A stretch of 64,000 nt of DNA, taken from the NCBI GenBank assembly GCA_943370355.1, contig CALRQP020000008.1:1-64000 (forward strand). Direction: 5' to 3'. Position numbers and translations under genes: made by a program. Positions 53,216 through 62,231 of the stretch are shown piece by piece. The notes beneath the pieces were generated by a model. The model ran no database searches and was not told the DNA's origin. It saw nothing but the letters and a program-made list of their open reading frames with translations. Each line of letters begins with the position of its first letter. The stretch's first letter is position 1. The DNA comes from JADCGM01 sp943370355. GTDB lineage: Bacteria; Pseudomonadota; Alphaproteobacteria; Sphingomonadales; Sphingomonadaceae.

Positions 53216-53266
53216 GCCAGCGGCTGCGCGTTGACGCTTCCCGCCCGCCACGGCAAAGCGTCGCGC

Positions 53267-54475
53267 ATGAAGCGCACCACAGGCCAAGACCGCAACATCA
53301 CCAGGGGCTGGCGTCCGGCGACCCGCGCCGTGCGCGGCGGCACGGCGCGATCGGATTTTGGCGAGACGTCGGAAGCGATCTTCCTGACGTCGGGCTATTG
53401 CTACGACGATGCCGAGGAGGCCGCCGCGCGCTTCCGCGGCGAGCGGCCGGGCATGACCTATTCGCGGCTGCAGAACCCGACCGTGCAGATGCTCGAGGAG
53501 CGGCTGTGTCTGCTTGAGGGCGCGGAGGCCTGCCGCGCGCAGGCGACGGGCATGGCGGCGATGACGGCGGCGCTGATGTCGACCGTGTCGGCGGGGGACC
53601 ATGTCGTCGCGGCCAAGGCGGCGTTCGGGTCCTGCCGCGTGCTCATCGACAGCATCCTGCCGCGCTTCGGCGTCGAGACGACGACCGTCGATGGCGCGGA
53701 TGTCGATGCCTGGGCGAAGGCGCGGCAACCGAACACCAAGGTGTTTTTCTTCGAAACACCCGCCAATCCGACCCTTGATGTCATAGACATCCGCGCCGTA
53801 TGCGACCTTGCACATGACGCAGGCGCTCTCGCGATCGTCGACAATGCCTTTGCCTCGCCGGTCCTGCAGCGGCCGATGGAGTTCGGCGCCGACATCGTCG
53901 CCTATTCGGCAACCAAACATATGGACGGGCAGGGCCGCGTGCTCGCCGGTGCGGTGCTCGGCAGCGAGCAGTGGATGAACGACAAGCTGCTCGCGTTCAC
54001 GCGCCACACCGGGCCGAACCTGTCGCCGTTCAATGCCTGGGTGATCCTGAAGAGCCTCGAGACGCTCGATCTGCGCGTCCGCAAGGCCAGCGAGAATGCG
54101 CTGGCGGTCGCGAGTTTTCTCGAAGCACGCGTGCCGCGCCTGCTCTATCCGGCGCTCGCCAGCCATCCGCAGCATGAGCTCGCGATGCGCCAGATGGATG
54201 CCGGCGGCACGATCATGGCGCTGTTCCTCGACGGCGGGCGCCGCCAAGCCCATGCGCTGCTCGACGCGCTGCAACTGGTCGATATCTCCAACAATGTTGG
54301 CGATTCGCGCAGCCTGATGACGCATCCCGCCTCGACGACGCATGCGAGCGTCTCGGCGGACGCGCGCGAAGAAATGGGCATTACCGAAGGCATGCTCCGC
54401 CTGTCGGTCGGGCTCGAAGATCCTGCCGACATCATCGAAGATTTCGACGCGGCGCTGACGAGCATCGGTCTGTGA
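53267..54475 (+). CDS. metZ: O-succinylhomoserine sulfhydrylase
   Basis: 402 residues, Cys/Met metabolism PLP enzyme. Schiff-base lysine in SATKHMDGQGRVLAG, which is characteristic of MetZ rather than MetB; other motifs are FFETPANPTLDVID and AIVDNAFASPVLQRP. Forms homocysteine from O-succinylhomoserine and sulfide. The start at 53267 (MKRTTGQDRNITRGW) fits the family. Its stop overlaps the apaG start in GTGA. Confidence 0.93.
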   Translation: MKRTTGQDRNITRGWRPATRAVRGGTARSDFGETSEAIFLTSGYCYDDAEEAAARFRGERPGMTYSRLQNPTVQMLEERLCLLEGAEACRAQATGMAAMTAALMSTVSAGDHVVAAKAAFGSCRVLIDSILPRFGVETTTVDGADVDAWAKARQPNTKVFFFETPANPTLDVIDIRAVCDLAHDAGALAIVDNAFASPVLQRPMEFGADIVAYSATKHMDGQGRVLAGAVLGSEQWMNDKLLAFTRHTGPNLSPFNAWVILKSLETLDLRVRKASENALAVASFLEARVPRLLYPALASHPQHELAMRQMDAGGTIMALFLDGGRRQAHALLDALQLVDISNNVGDSRSLMTHPASTTHASVSADAREEMGITEGMLRLSVGLEDPADIIEDFDAALTSIGL

Positions 54476-54876
54476 AGGTCCTCTTCCCCTATTCGGCCAC
54501 GACGCGCGGCGTGACGGTCCGCGTCAACCCGAACTATCTGCCCGACCAGTCCGATCCGGCCGGCGGGCGCTGGGTCTGGTCCTACCATATCCGGCTGGAG
54601 AATGAGGGCGACGCGCCCGTCCAGCTCATCAGCCGGCACTGGATCATCACCGACGCGCGCGGCCGCGTCGAAGAGGTCGAGGGGCCCGGCGTGGTCGGCG
54701 AGCAACCGGTCATCGAGCCGGGCCGGTCGTTCGACTATGTCTCGGGCTGCCCGCTACCCACCGCTTCGGGCACGATGCGCGGCAGCTACCGCATGATCAG
54801 CAACGGGATGCGCTTCGACGCCGCCATCCCACCCTTCAGCCTCGACAGCCCGATGGGTCGCGGACGGCTGAACTAA
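54472..54876 (+). CDS. apaG: ApaG protein
   Basis: 134 residues with the single fibronectin-III-like ApaG fold: VTVRVNPNYLPDQSDP, WSYHIRLENEGDAPVQLISR, HWIITDARGRVEEVEGPGVV and a GTMRGSYRM end. Linked in enterobacteria to Co/Mg resistance and to Ap4A metabolism, but the molecular role is unsettled. GTG start at 54472, overlapping metZ by four bases. Confidence 0.94.
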   Translation: MKVLFPYSATTRGVTVRVNPNYLPDQSDPAGGRWVWSYHIRLENEGDAPVQLISRHWIITDARGRVEEVEGPGVVGEQPVIEPGRSFDYVSGCPLPTASGTMRGSYRMISNGMRFDAAIPPFSLDSPMGRGRLN

Positions 54877-54917
54877 TTGACAGTGCCGCCGCCGCGCACG
54901 TCCGCTACAGGTTGCAT

Positions 54918-55391
54918 ATGACTACGCAAATTCCAGACGGATTCATCGAACTGCCGTTCAAATATGGCTTCGTTGGCGTCAACGGCCCGCTTTATTGCAA
55001 TACGGCGGACGGCAAGCTGGTGCTCGGCTTTCGCGTCGAGGAGCGGCATTGCAACCCGATGGCCATCTGCCACGGCGGCATGCTCGCGCTGTTCGCCGAC
55101 ATGCAATTGCCCTTCGGTGCGCGCATGCAGGCCGGACTCGCCGACCATTTCCTGCCGACCGTAAGTCTCACGACCGACTTCCTCGCGACCGCCCCGCTGG
55201 GTGCCTGGGTCGAAGGCCGCACCGAGGTGCTCCGCAAGACGCACAAGACGCTGTTCGCCCAGATGATCGCGACCGCCGACGGGGAGCCTTGCCTGCGTGC
55301 AAACGGCATTTTCAAGATCGGCCCGGTGGTGAAGTTCGGCGGCGACATGGAAAAGCTGCTGAGAGGCGAGCTGTCGGGGCCTGCGGCCTGA
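54918..55391 (+). CDS. PaaI-type acyl-CoA thioesterase (hotdog fold)
   Basis: 157 residues. Hotdog-fold signature with the active-site HGGMLALFADMQL segment, and a conserved hydrophobic strand TVSLTTDFLATAPLGAWVEG. It hydrolyses acyl-CoA, probably aryl or medium-chain. The ATG at 54918 is preceded by ACAGG; a TTG two codons earlier is also open. It lies alone between apaG and the feo operon on the same strand. Confidence 0.85.
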   Translation: MTTQIPDGFIELPFKYGFVGVNGPLYCNTADGKLVLGFRVEERHCNPMAICHGGMLALFADMQLPFGARMQAGLADHFLPTVSLTTDFLATAPLGAWVEGRTEVLRKTHKTLFAQMIATADGEPCLRANGIFKIGPVVKFGGDMEKLLRGELSGPAA

Positions 55392-55459
55392 GCCAGCCCA
55401 CTGGCGTCCCTCGATCCTTTCTGATAATGGTTCGCAATAGACCTCCAGCCGGGACCCTT

Positions 55460-55711
55460 GTGATCCATATCGACCAGCTCCAACCGGGCGCGCCTGCGAT
55501 CATCGCGGCCATCGACCGCGATGCCTGCGATGCGGCGACGTGGCGGCGGCTGCATGAGATGGGCTTTGACGAGGGCGTCGATGTCGAGCTGCTGCACCGC
55601 GCGGCGTTCGGCGGGCCCATCGCGGTCCGCGTCGGCAACATGACCGTCGCGCTGCGCCCCGCACAGGCCGCACTGATCACCGTCGAACCGCAACACGCCG
55701 CCGCGCTATGA
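55460..55711 (+). CDS. feoA: Ferrous iron transport protein A
   Basis: 83 residues from GTG 55460 (after GGGA); an ATG 11 codons earlier is an alternative. SH3-like FeoA fold: IHIDQLQPGAPAIIAAI, RRLHEMGFDEGVDVELLHRAAFGGPIAVRV in two parts, ending in ALRPAQAALITVE. A small cytoplasmic partner that supports FeoB. It overlaps feoB by ATGA. Confidence 0.92.
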   Translation: MIHIDQLQPGAPAIIAAIDRDACDAATWRRLHEMGFDEGVDVELLHRAAFGGPIAVRVGNMTVALRPAQAALITVEPQHAAAL

Positions 55712-57549
55712 CCGCCATCGCCGCGCTGGTCGGCAATCCCAATGCGGGCAAGACCTCGCTGTTCAACGCGCTGACCGGCGCGCGGCAGAAAGTCGGCAAT
55801 TACCCCGGCGTCACCGTCGAGCGCAAAACTGGACCCTTGCGCCTCCCCGACGGCAGCCAGGTCGAGATCGTCGATCTGCCCGGCACCTACAGCCTCGACG
55901 CGCGCTCGCCCGACGAGGAAGTCACCCGCGACATGGTGATGGGCGTGCAGGCGGGCGAACGCCGACCCGACGCGATCGTCGCCGTCATCGACGCAACCAA
56001 TTTGCGCAACCACCTGCGTTTCGTGCTCGAACTCAAGCGGCTCGGCCTGCCGATGATGGTCGCGCTCAACATGATCGACCTCGCCGAGCGCGACGGGCTG
56101 AAGATCGACGTCGCCGCCCTCTCCGCCAAACTCGGCATGCCCGTCGTCCCGACCGTCGCCGTCCGCCGCCGCGGTCTCGATACGCTTGCCGAGCAGCTCC
56201 AGCCGCTCCTCGCCAGCGCGCACCCCACTCAGGCGCTCCCCCCCGCCGACATCCGCACCCTGCAGCGCGAAGCGCGCACCATCGCCGATGCCGTCACCCT
56301 CGGCATGGGCAGCGCGCGGCGCTGGAGCCAGTCGATCGACCGCATCGCGCTGCACCCGGTCATCGGCCCAATCCTGCTCGCCGGCATCCTGTTCTTCATG
56401 TTCCAGGCGGTCTTCTCCTGGGCGCAGGCCCCGCAGGACGCGATCGAAGCGGCGATCTCGGCGCTGCAAGGCACCGTCTCCGCGGCCCTCCCGGTCGGCT
56501 GGCTCCGCTCGCTCATCAACGATGGCGTGCTCGCCGGAGTCGGCGCGGTCATCGTGTTCCTGCCGCAGATCCTGATCCTGTTCGCCTTCATCATCGCGCT
56601 CGAACAGTCGGGTTATATGACCCGCGCCGCCTTCCTGATGGACCAGCTCATGGCCAAGGTCGGCCTCAACGGCCGCGCTTTCATCCCGCTGCTCTCCTCC
56701 TTCGCCTGTGCGATCCCCGGCATCATGGCGACACGCACCATCGCCGAGCCGCGCGACCGGCTGACGACGATGCTCATCGCGCCGCTGATGACCTGCTCGG
56801 CCCGCCTGCCCGTCTATGCGATCGTCATCGCCGCCTTCATCCCCGACCGCACCGTCGGCGGCGTCTTCAACCTGCAAGGCCTCGTGCTGTTCGCGCTCTA
56901 TGCCTTCGGAGTCGGCGGCGCGCTCGTCGCGGCCTGGGCGCTGCGCCGCACCGTGACCAAGGGCGGCAACCAGACCTTCCTCATGGAAATGCCCAAATAC
57001 CAGCTGCCGGCGCTGCGCGACTTCGGCATCGGCCTGTGGCAGCGCGCGCAGGCCTTCCTGTACCGCGCCGGCACGATCATCCTGCTGTCGACCGTCGCAC
57101 TCTGGGCACTGGCGAGCTGGCCCAACCCGCCCGCCGGAGCCACCCGCCCCGCGCTCGAATATTCGCTCGCCGGCAAGATCGGTGCGGCGCTCGAACCGAT
57201 CTTCCGCCCGATCGGCTTCAACAAGGAAATCGCCCTCGCACTCGTCCCCGGCATGGCGGCGCGCGAAGTCGCCGTCTCGGCGCTCGGCACCGTCTATTCG
57301 ATCGGCGACACCGACGGCGCCGCGGGCCAGACCTCGCTCGTCGACCGCCTGCGCCACGCCTGGCCGCTCCCGACCGCCCTCGCCTTCCTCGCCTGGTATG
57401 TCTTCGCGCCGCAGTGCATCTCAACGCTCGCCGTCGCGCGCCGCGAAACCAACAGCTGGCGCTGGCCCGCCTTCATGTTCGGTTACCTGTTCGTCATGGC
57501 CTATGCGGCGGCGGGGCTGACCTACTGGACGGCAAAGGCGTTGTTGTAG
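55708..57549 (+). CDS. feoB: Ferrous iron transporter B
   Basis: 613 residues. N-terminal G domain with G1 GNPNAGKTS (9-17), G2 region NYPGVTVE, G3 DLPGTYSLD and G4 NMID. Membrane core with Gate motifs FACAIPGIMATRTI and CSARLPVYAI. It is shorter than the E. coli protein (773) because the C-terminal tail and helical domain are reduced. Takes up Fe(II), useful for haem and Fe-S enzymes of bacteriochlorophyll synthesis. No Fur box is seen by eye. Confidence 0.95.
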   Translation: MTAIAALVGNPNAGKTSLFNALTGARQKVGNYPGVTVERKTGPLRLPDGSQVEIVDLPGTYSLDARSPDEEVTRDMVMGVQAGERRPDAIVAVIDATNLRNHLRFVLELKRLGLPMMVALNMIDLAERDGLKIDVAALSAKLGMPVVPTVAVRRRGLDTLAEQLQPLLASAHPTQALPPADIRTLQREARTIADAVTLGMGSARRWSQSIDRIALHPVIGPILLAGILFFMFQAVFSWAQAPQDAIEAAISALQGTVSAALPVGWLRSLINDGVLAGVGAVIVFLPQILILFAFIIALEQSGYMTRAAFLMDQLMAKVGLNGRAFIPLLSSFACAIPGIMATRTIAEPRDRLTTMLIAPLMTCSARLPVYAIVIAAFIPDRTVGGVFNLQGLVLFALYAFGVGGALVAAWALRRTVTKGGNQTFLMEMPKYQLPALRDFGIGLWQRAQAFLYRAGTIILLSTVALWALASWPNPPAGATRPALEYSLAGKIGAALEPIFRPIGFNKEIALALVPGMAAREVAVSALGTVYSIGDTDGAAGQTSLVDRLRHAWPLPTALAFLAWYVFAPQCISTLAVARRETNSWRWPAFMFGYLFVMAYAAAGLTYWTAKALL

Positions 57550-57574
57550 GAGCGTTCGGATCGGCGGAGCAGCT

Positions 57575-57607
57575 GAATGTCGGCTAACGACTCCGTTGCG
57601 GGCATTC
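57575..57607 (+). repeat. Degenerate interspersed repeat, copy B
   Basis: Begins GAATGT and ends GCATTC, so its ends are imperfect inverted repeats; the core AACGACTCCGTTGCGG is shared with copies A and C. It lies between feoB and the unknown membrane protein gene at 57666. Confidence 0.6.
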
Positions 57608-57665
57608 TTGTCGCCGCGCCAGCAGCGCGATAGCGGAAGTAGCGAAGATGCGTTAAGATCGTGCC

Positions 57666-58136
57666 ATGAGACAGCCGAGAGAGGTATGGTTCGTCCCATC
57701 CCCAATTCGGGGCTTCGGTGTCGTTCATTGGAAAGGCCCGGCCTTCATTTTCGGGATGACGCTGCTTGCCCTGCCGTCAGCGCTGTTTACTCTGGCGAAC
57801 CAAGAGCGGTTCCCCTTGCTATCTGCGGTAGGCGCACTGTTCGCGATGGGGGCCATAGTCGTTGGCTACTATGTGTGCACGATCCACACAGCAGATCGCG
57901 ACACCGATTACGATAAGAACTTGACCCTGAAAGAGGCCCATTGGCGCGTATTGCCGCAATGCGTGAAAGCCGCCAGCATCGGTATTGGGTTGCCCGCGTG
58001 GATCGTTGTGGCAACGGGCGTGGTGACTGGTCACATGGACACGCCCATTCAGCACGCCGCGTTCACTGTTTTTATGATGGTCGCTGTGCTTCAGACGGCG
58101 TCTACCTTCCGAAGCTACTGGCGAAAGGAACTCTGA
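57666..58136 (+). CDS. Membrane protein of unknown function
   Basis: 156 residues with about four hydrophobic spans (AFIFGMTLLALPSALFTL, FAMGAIVVGYYVC, AASIGIGLPAWIVVATGVV, AAFTVFMMVAVLQTA). Less GC-rich than neighbours and flanked by repeat copies, so it may be laterally acquired. I do not recognise the family. The ATG at 57666 opens the frame directly; no strong Shine-Dalgarno sequence is visible. Confidence 0.6.
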   Translation: MRQPREVWFVPSPIRGFGVVHWKGPAFIFGMTLLALPSALFTLANQERFPLLSAVGALFAMGAIVVGYYVCTIHTADRDTDYDKNLTLKEAHWRVLPQCVKAASIGIGLPAWIVVATGVVTGHMDTPIQHAAFTVFMMVAVLQTASTFRSYWRKEL

Positions 58137-58239
58137 CGGCAGCTAATCGCCCCTCTCCCTCCAAAAGCTGCCGGGCCGCTGTCCACCCACTCCCGGTCAC
58201 TCCGCCGCAGATTTTAACCGCAAATCTTCGCAAAGCGGT

Positions 58240-58297
58240 CCGGCCGCTTTCGGGATGGATTGCTGCCGGTCCGCTTACGACTCCATTGCGGACATTA
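58240..58297 (+). repeat. Degenerate interspersed repeat, copy C (most complete)
   Basis: The left half begins near CCGGCCGCTTTCGGG and resembles copy D; the right half GACTCCATTGCGGACATT matches copies A and B. A further inverted fragment lies at 58138-58175 (CGGCAGCTAATCG...). It stands between two genes of unknown function. Confidence 0.6.
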
Positions 58298-58319
58298 GCA
58301 TCAGCAGTAAGGTGGGCCG

Positions 58320-58895
58320 ATGTGGCTCGACGGATCCCAGTTTCAGCTTCCTGGGAACACGCTACCGGCCTTCTACGCCTACCTCGTCGGAGCAGGTGTC
58401 CTCATTTCGATTGTCGCTACTCGCGGCGACGTCAAAGCCTTCAAGACCTTGAGCCGACGAATGGCGCCCCCTCTTGCAATCATGGGTCTGATTGTCTTGG
58501 CACTGTGGCTGACACGATCCCAGCCACCTCCGCTTGGCTCTGTCGATGGAATTTATCGAAGCGCCTGCTGTTCTCCCGTCCAGCTCAAAGATGGCGTGCT
58601 CGCGAGCGGGACCTTCCGCGTTCCATTCAAACTCTCGATGGAGAAGGCGGGAGACATGGACCATCCAAACAAGATCGGGCTCGTGGCAGTTACGCCGGTC
58701 ACAGTCGGAGTTCGAGCCGGGCGGGTTAGTGCGATGCCTGACCGGGTCGTGAAAGCGGGGTGGTTTGGGTTTGGTGGCAAAAGTGAGATGATAGTTGGAG
58801 GACGTCCTGCTCACTTCATCTTTTCAGACGATCGCAAAACATTCACTCTTTGCGACGCACGTTGCGAAACGGAATATCAGTTCCTCCGCCGCTGA
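58320..58895 (+). CDS. Membrane-anchored protein of unknown function
   Basis: 191 residues. Two hydrophobic spans near the N-terminus (FYAYLVGAGVLISIVATRG; PLAIMGLIVLALWLTR) and a soluble C-terminal domain with cysteines (SACCSP; TLCDARCETE) that may form disulfides outside the cytoplasm. Composition is less GC-biased than surrounding genes. Flanked by repeat copies C and F. No family recognised. The start at 58320 is the first in frame but a later ATG cannot be excluded. Confidence 0.55.
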   Translation: MWLDGSQFQLPGNTLPAFYAYLVGAGVLISIVATRGDVKAFKTLSRRMAPPLAIMGLIVLALWLTRSQPPPLGSVDGIYRSACCSPVQLKDGVLASGTFRVPFKLSMEKAGDMDHPNKIGLVAVTPVTVGVRAGRVSAMPDRVVKAGWFGFGGKSEMIVGGRPAHFIFSDDRKTFTLCDARCETEYQFLRR

Positions 58896-58901
58896 GGCCG
58901 A

Positions 58902-58932
58902 GTGTCCACTATCCACCCAGTTTGAGGCATTC
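58902..58932 (-). repeat. Degenerate interspersed repeat, copy F (left half)
   Basis: On the minus strand it starts GAATGCCTC and continues with CTGGGTGGATAG, aligning by eye with copy D. It lies seven bases after the stop of the unknown gene 58320-58895. Confidence 0.5.
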
Positions 58933-59088
58933 GCTCGCACGCACTGTCCCCCAACCCCCGCATTGTCACACCGCTCCCCCATCGCTATATCCTGAATCCA
59001 TCCGCCGCCCCGGGTCGCGCAGGCAAACTGCGTCCGGGGCGCTCCTGTTTTCGGGCGTTTCCCGCCAGCCATGAAAGGCGCAAAAGCC

Positions 59089-59868
59089 ATGACCCGGCGC
59101 CGCCAGATTTACGAGGGCAAGGCCAAGATCCTCTACGAAGGCCCCGAACCCGGCACGATCATCCAATATTTCAAGGATGACGCCACCGCCTTCAATGCGC
59201 AGAAAAAGGGCACGATTTCCGGCAAGGGCGTGCTCAACAACCGCATTTCCGAGCATCTGTTCACGCTGCTCGGCAATATCGGCATCCCGCATCATTTCAT
59301 CCGCCGCCTCAACATGCGCGAGCAGCTGGTCCGCCAGGTCGAGATCGTGCCGATCGAGGTCGTGGCGCGCAACGTCGTTGCCGGCTCGCTCGCCAAACGG
59401 CTCGGCATGGAGGAAGGCGCGCAGCTGCCGCGCACCATCATCGAATATTATCTGAAGGACGATGCGCTCGGCGATCCGCTGATCACCGACGAGCATATCG
59501 CCGCCTTCGGCTGGGCCAACCAGGACGAGATGCACGACATCGCCGACTTCGCGATCCGCGTGAACGACTTCCTCTCGGGCCTGTTCGCTGGCATCGGCAT
59601 CCGCCTCGTCGACTTCAAGCTCGAATTCGGCCGGCTGTGGGACGGCGACTATGCCCGCATCATCCTCGCCGACGAAATCAGCCCCGACGGCTGCCGCCTG
59701 TGGGACATGACGACCAACGAAAAGCTCGACAAGGACCGCTTCCGGCGCGACCTTGGCGGAGAAGTTGAGGCTTATCAAGAGGTTGCGCGTCGGTTGGGGT
59801 TGCTGCCGGAGGGTAACGTCTCAACGGTGCTCGATCTGGACAAGCATCGGAAGGCACGGGGGAAATAA
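59089..59868 (+). CDS. purC: Phosphoribosylaminoimidazole-succinocarboxamide (SAICAR) synthase
   Basis: 259 residues. Purine pathway ligase. Nucleotide loop RRRQIYEGKAKILYEGPEPG, IPHHFIRRLNMREQLVR, VEIVPIEVVARNVVAGS and LVDFKLEFGRLWDG are typical. The ATG at 59089 has AAAGGC nine bases upstream; an in-frame ATG six codons earlier overlaps that element. Full length. Confidence 0.96.
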   Translation: MTRRRQIYEGKAKILYEGPEPGTIIQYFKDDATAFNAQKKGTISGKGVLNNRISEHLFTLLGNIGIPHHFIRRLNMREQLVRQVEIVPIEVVARNVVAGSLAKRLGMEEGAQLPRTIIEYYLKDDALGDPLITDEHIAAFGWANQDEMHDIADFAIRVNDFLSGLFAGIGIRLVDFKLEFGRLWDGDYARIILADEISPDGCRLWDMTTNEKLDKDRFRRDLGGEVEAYQEVARRLGLLPEGNVSTVLDLDKHRKARGK

Positions 59869-60409
59869 GGCGAAGGCGCACCGAGCCCGCGAAGCGATTG
59901 CGCAAGCAATCGTTAGCAGGCGAGCGAGCCGCCGCCCGCCCGGCCGGCGGGTCGCACGGCGAAGCCAAGCGATCCCGTCCGACGCCAGCGCGGGCTTCGC
60001 CCGCGCCCTCCCGCCACTTTTCACTTGACATTTCGAACCATATCGGTTAGTGCGCAGGCCGTCCGGTCGTGGCCACGGCCGGGCGGACACGCTTCCGATG
60101 CCGCAAGGCCTCAGAAGCAGGACCGGCGCGGAATCGTTCGGGGTTAGCCGAAGCTTCGCGTCAGACATCCGGTCTGGATTCGCCTGCAACAGAGCGTCCA
60201 CCTGCTCCGCTGAAAGGGACGCCGGGACAGCCAGACCCCCAAAGCCTCGGTGCGGCTTCTACTCTACGTCAGTCACCGAGCGCCCGAGCGTCCAGCAGAA
60301 GGACGCGCCGGTCCCCGTTGTCTCACCCGGCTGCGAATCCGCAGGCCGGGCACGCGGCGCATCCCGCAACACAGTGATTATTAATCCCTTCGGGTGTAGC
60401 CTGCCCCGT
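59869..60409. other. 541-base intergenic region, possible non-coding RNA
   Basis: No protein-like reading frame in character. Two perfect hairpins follow purC: CGATTGC-GCAA-GCAATCG (59895-59912) and GCGCGGGC-TTC-GCCCGCGC (59988-60006). Next comes a promoter-like TTGACA (60025-60030) with a weak -10 (TTAGTG or TAGTGC) after 16-17 bases. Downstream about 300 bases can form strong stems, for example GTCCG...CGGAC (60060-60087) with an internal CGTGGCCACG palindrome. I could not match tmRNA, RNase P, SRP RNA or 6S RNA by eye. Confidence 0.4.
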
Positions 60410-60970
60410 ATGGCCACGGTTCTCTCCTTCGAACAGCATGCGATGGCGCGGCTGCGCGCCCGCGTCGCCGCGCTCGACGAGGCGAATTCGGACCTGCTGA
60501 CCTATGCGCGCAGCCATTCGGGCGCGGTCGCGGAAATCCATGCGGCGGCGCTTGCGGCGATGGAGGCGACAAGCCTCGACCATCTGATCCATGTGGTGAC
60601 GCAGGACTGGGTCGACATCCTCGGCGTCGATGCGGTGGCGCTCGCCTTCGCTGACGAGGTCAATGCGGTGCGCGCCGGCCTGACTGGCGTGCAATTCGTC
60701 GACCCGGCCGAGCTTGCCCCGTTGATGCGGCGCATTCCCGAGGTGACGCTGCGCGCCGTCGACGAAGGTGCCGCCGTGTTCGGCCCCGCCGCACCGCTGA
60801 TCCGGTCGGAGGCGCTGATCCGCCTGACCCCCGCCGCGCCCCTGCCGGTCGGCGTCCTCGGCCTCGGCTCGCGGCAACGGCACAGCTTCACCGGCAGCCA
60901 CGGCGGCGAATTGCTGGCGTTCCTCGGCGGCGTGGTATCGCGCACGCTGGCCCGCTGGGTGGCCAGTTAG
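60410..60970 (+). CDS. DUF484 family (GAF-like) protein
   Basis: 186 residues from ATG 60410. Begins MATVLSFEQHAMARLRARVA (helical), then a GAF-like domain (LIHVVTQDWVDILGVDAVAL...PVGVLGLGSRQRHSF) ending VSRTLARWVAS. DUF484 proteins often precede xerC in other proteobacteria; function unknown. The longer open frame upstream lies in a presumed non-coding region and was rejected. It converges with the MFS gene (stops overlapping by four bases). Confidence 0.85.
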   Translation: MATVLSFEQHAMARLRARVAALDEANSDLLTYARSHSGAVAEIHAAALAAMEATSLDHLIHVVTQDWVDILGVDAVALAFADEVNAVRAGLTGVQFVDPAELAPLMRRIPEVTLRAVDEGAAVFGPAAPLIRSEALIRLTPAAPLPVGVLGLGSRQRHSFTGSHGGELLAFLGGVVSRTLARWVAS

Positions 60971-62229
60971 CCGATCCAGTCGCGACGCAGCGGCTTGACG
61001 GCCAGCGCCATCAGCAGTGCGGCCAGCCCATAGAGACCGAGCGAGGCCACGAACGCGACGCGCAGCGACTCGTCGCCGAACTGCGGCGCGAGCCAGTCGG
61101 ACAATTTGCCGAGGAAGAAGGTGCCGCCGCCAAGCCCGATCAGATTGTTGATCAGCAGGAAGCAGGCCGACGCCGTCGCGCGCATCGGCGGCGGCACCAG
61201 ATGCTGGACGGCCGAGATCACCGGCCCGAGCCAGACATAGGCGAGGCCCTGCGGGATCAGGAACAGCAGGAACGCCGCCTGCGCCGAATGCGACAGCGCA
61301 CCGGCGGCGAACAGCGGCGCGGCACCGAGGAAGGCGATGGCCGGAAGCTTGGCATAAGCACCCCGGTCGCCCTGGCCGAGCCGGTCGCCGAGCCAGCCGC
61401 CGCCAAGCACCCCCGCAATGCCGCCCAGCAGCAGGATCGCGCCATAGAAGCGCGAGGTGTCGATCAGGTCGAGCCCGAAGCTGCGCTGCATGAGCGACGG
61501 CAGCCAGAAGGCGAGGCCGTAGCCGAGCATCGAGCTCGACGCGGCGCCGAACGACAGCAGCCAGAAGCTGCGCTTGCCGGCCAGCAACCGCGCGACCTCC
61601 GCGAAGCGGGGTTTTGCGACCGTGGGCGCAACCGGCCGGTCGCGAACCAGCAGGCCGAACAGCGGGGCGAGCAGCGCACCGGCAATGCCAACCGCGAGGA
61701 AAGCGGCGCGCCAATCGACGCGCGCTGCCAGATAGCCGCCGAACAACACGCCCGCCGCCGAGCCGAGTGGGATGCCCAGCGAATAGACCGACAGCGCCCG
61801 CGCCTGCTCGCGCGGCGGGAACGCCCCGGCGATCACGGCATAGGAAGGTGCCACGCCGCCCGCCTCGCCGATGCCAACCCCGAGGCGGCACAGGAACAAT
61901 TGCACGAAACTCGTTGCGAGCCCGCACAGCGCGGTGAAGCCGCTCCAGACGGCGAGCGAAATCGCGATGACCCGGCTGCGCCCGGTCCGGTCCGCCAGCG
62001 CCGCCAGAGGCACTGCGAGCGTCGAGTAGAGCAGCGCGAAGGCGATGCCGCCGAGCAGGCCCAGCTGGCCGTCGCTGAGGTTCAGCTCCGCCTTGATCGG
62101 CCCGGCGAGGATGCCGAGGATCTGCCGGTCGATGAAGTTGAAGGTGTAGACGGCCAGCAGCGCCGCCAGCACGACATAACGGTGGCGGGCCGGGCCAGCG
62201 GCGGTCGTCTCCGCTGGCCCGGTCGTCAC
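60967..62229 (-). CDS. MFS transporter (spinster-like)
   Basis: 420 residues, twelve predicted spans. Start region FNFIDRQILGILAGPIKAEL is typical of the spinster-like MFS group frequent in sphingomonads. The conserved loop PLAALADRTGRSRVIAISLA after span 2 and GIGEAGGVAPSYAVIAGAFP are present. Lies three bases downstream of the TonB receptor gene and so probably in one operon; the shared substrate is unknown. Confidence 0.9.
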   Translation of the reverse strand: MTTGPAETTAAGPARHRYVVLAALLAVYTFNFIDRQILGILAGPIKAELNLSDGQLGLLGGIAFALLYSTLAVPLAALADRTGRSRVIAISLAVWSGFTALCGLATSFVQLFLCRLGVGIGEAGGVAPSYAVIAGAFPPREQARALSVYSLGIPLGSAAGVLFGGYLAARVDWRAAFLAVGIAGALLAPLFGLLVRDRPVAPTVAKPRFAEVARLLAGKRSFWLLSFGAASSSMLGYGLAFWLPSLMQRSFGLDLIDTSRFYGAILLLGGIAGVLGGGWLGDRLGQGDRGAYAKLPAIAFLGAAPLFAAGALSHSAQAAFLLFLIPQGLAYVWLGPVISAVQHLVPPPMRATASACFLLINNLIGLGGGTFFLGKLSDWLAPQFGDESLRVAFVASLGLYGLAALLMALAVKPLRRDWIG

Positions 62230-62231
62230 GC

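Noticed and set aside
52016..54343. Minus-strand open frame of 775 residues
   Set aside because: Covers the S41 peptidase and metZ genes in antisense; no family character.
55312..57357. Minus-strand open frame of 681 residues
   Set aside because: Antisense to feoA-feoB; composition is that of a shadow frame.
59895..60006. Hairpins after purC as a Rho-independent terminator
   Set aside because: Stems are strong but no U-run follows either one directly, so I do not call a terminator.
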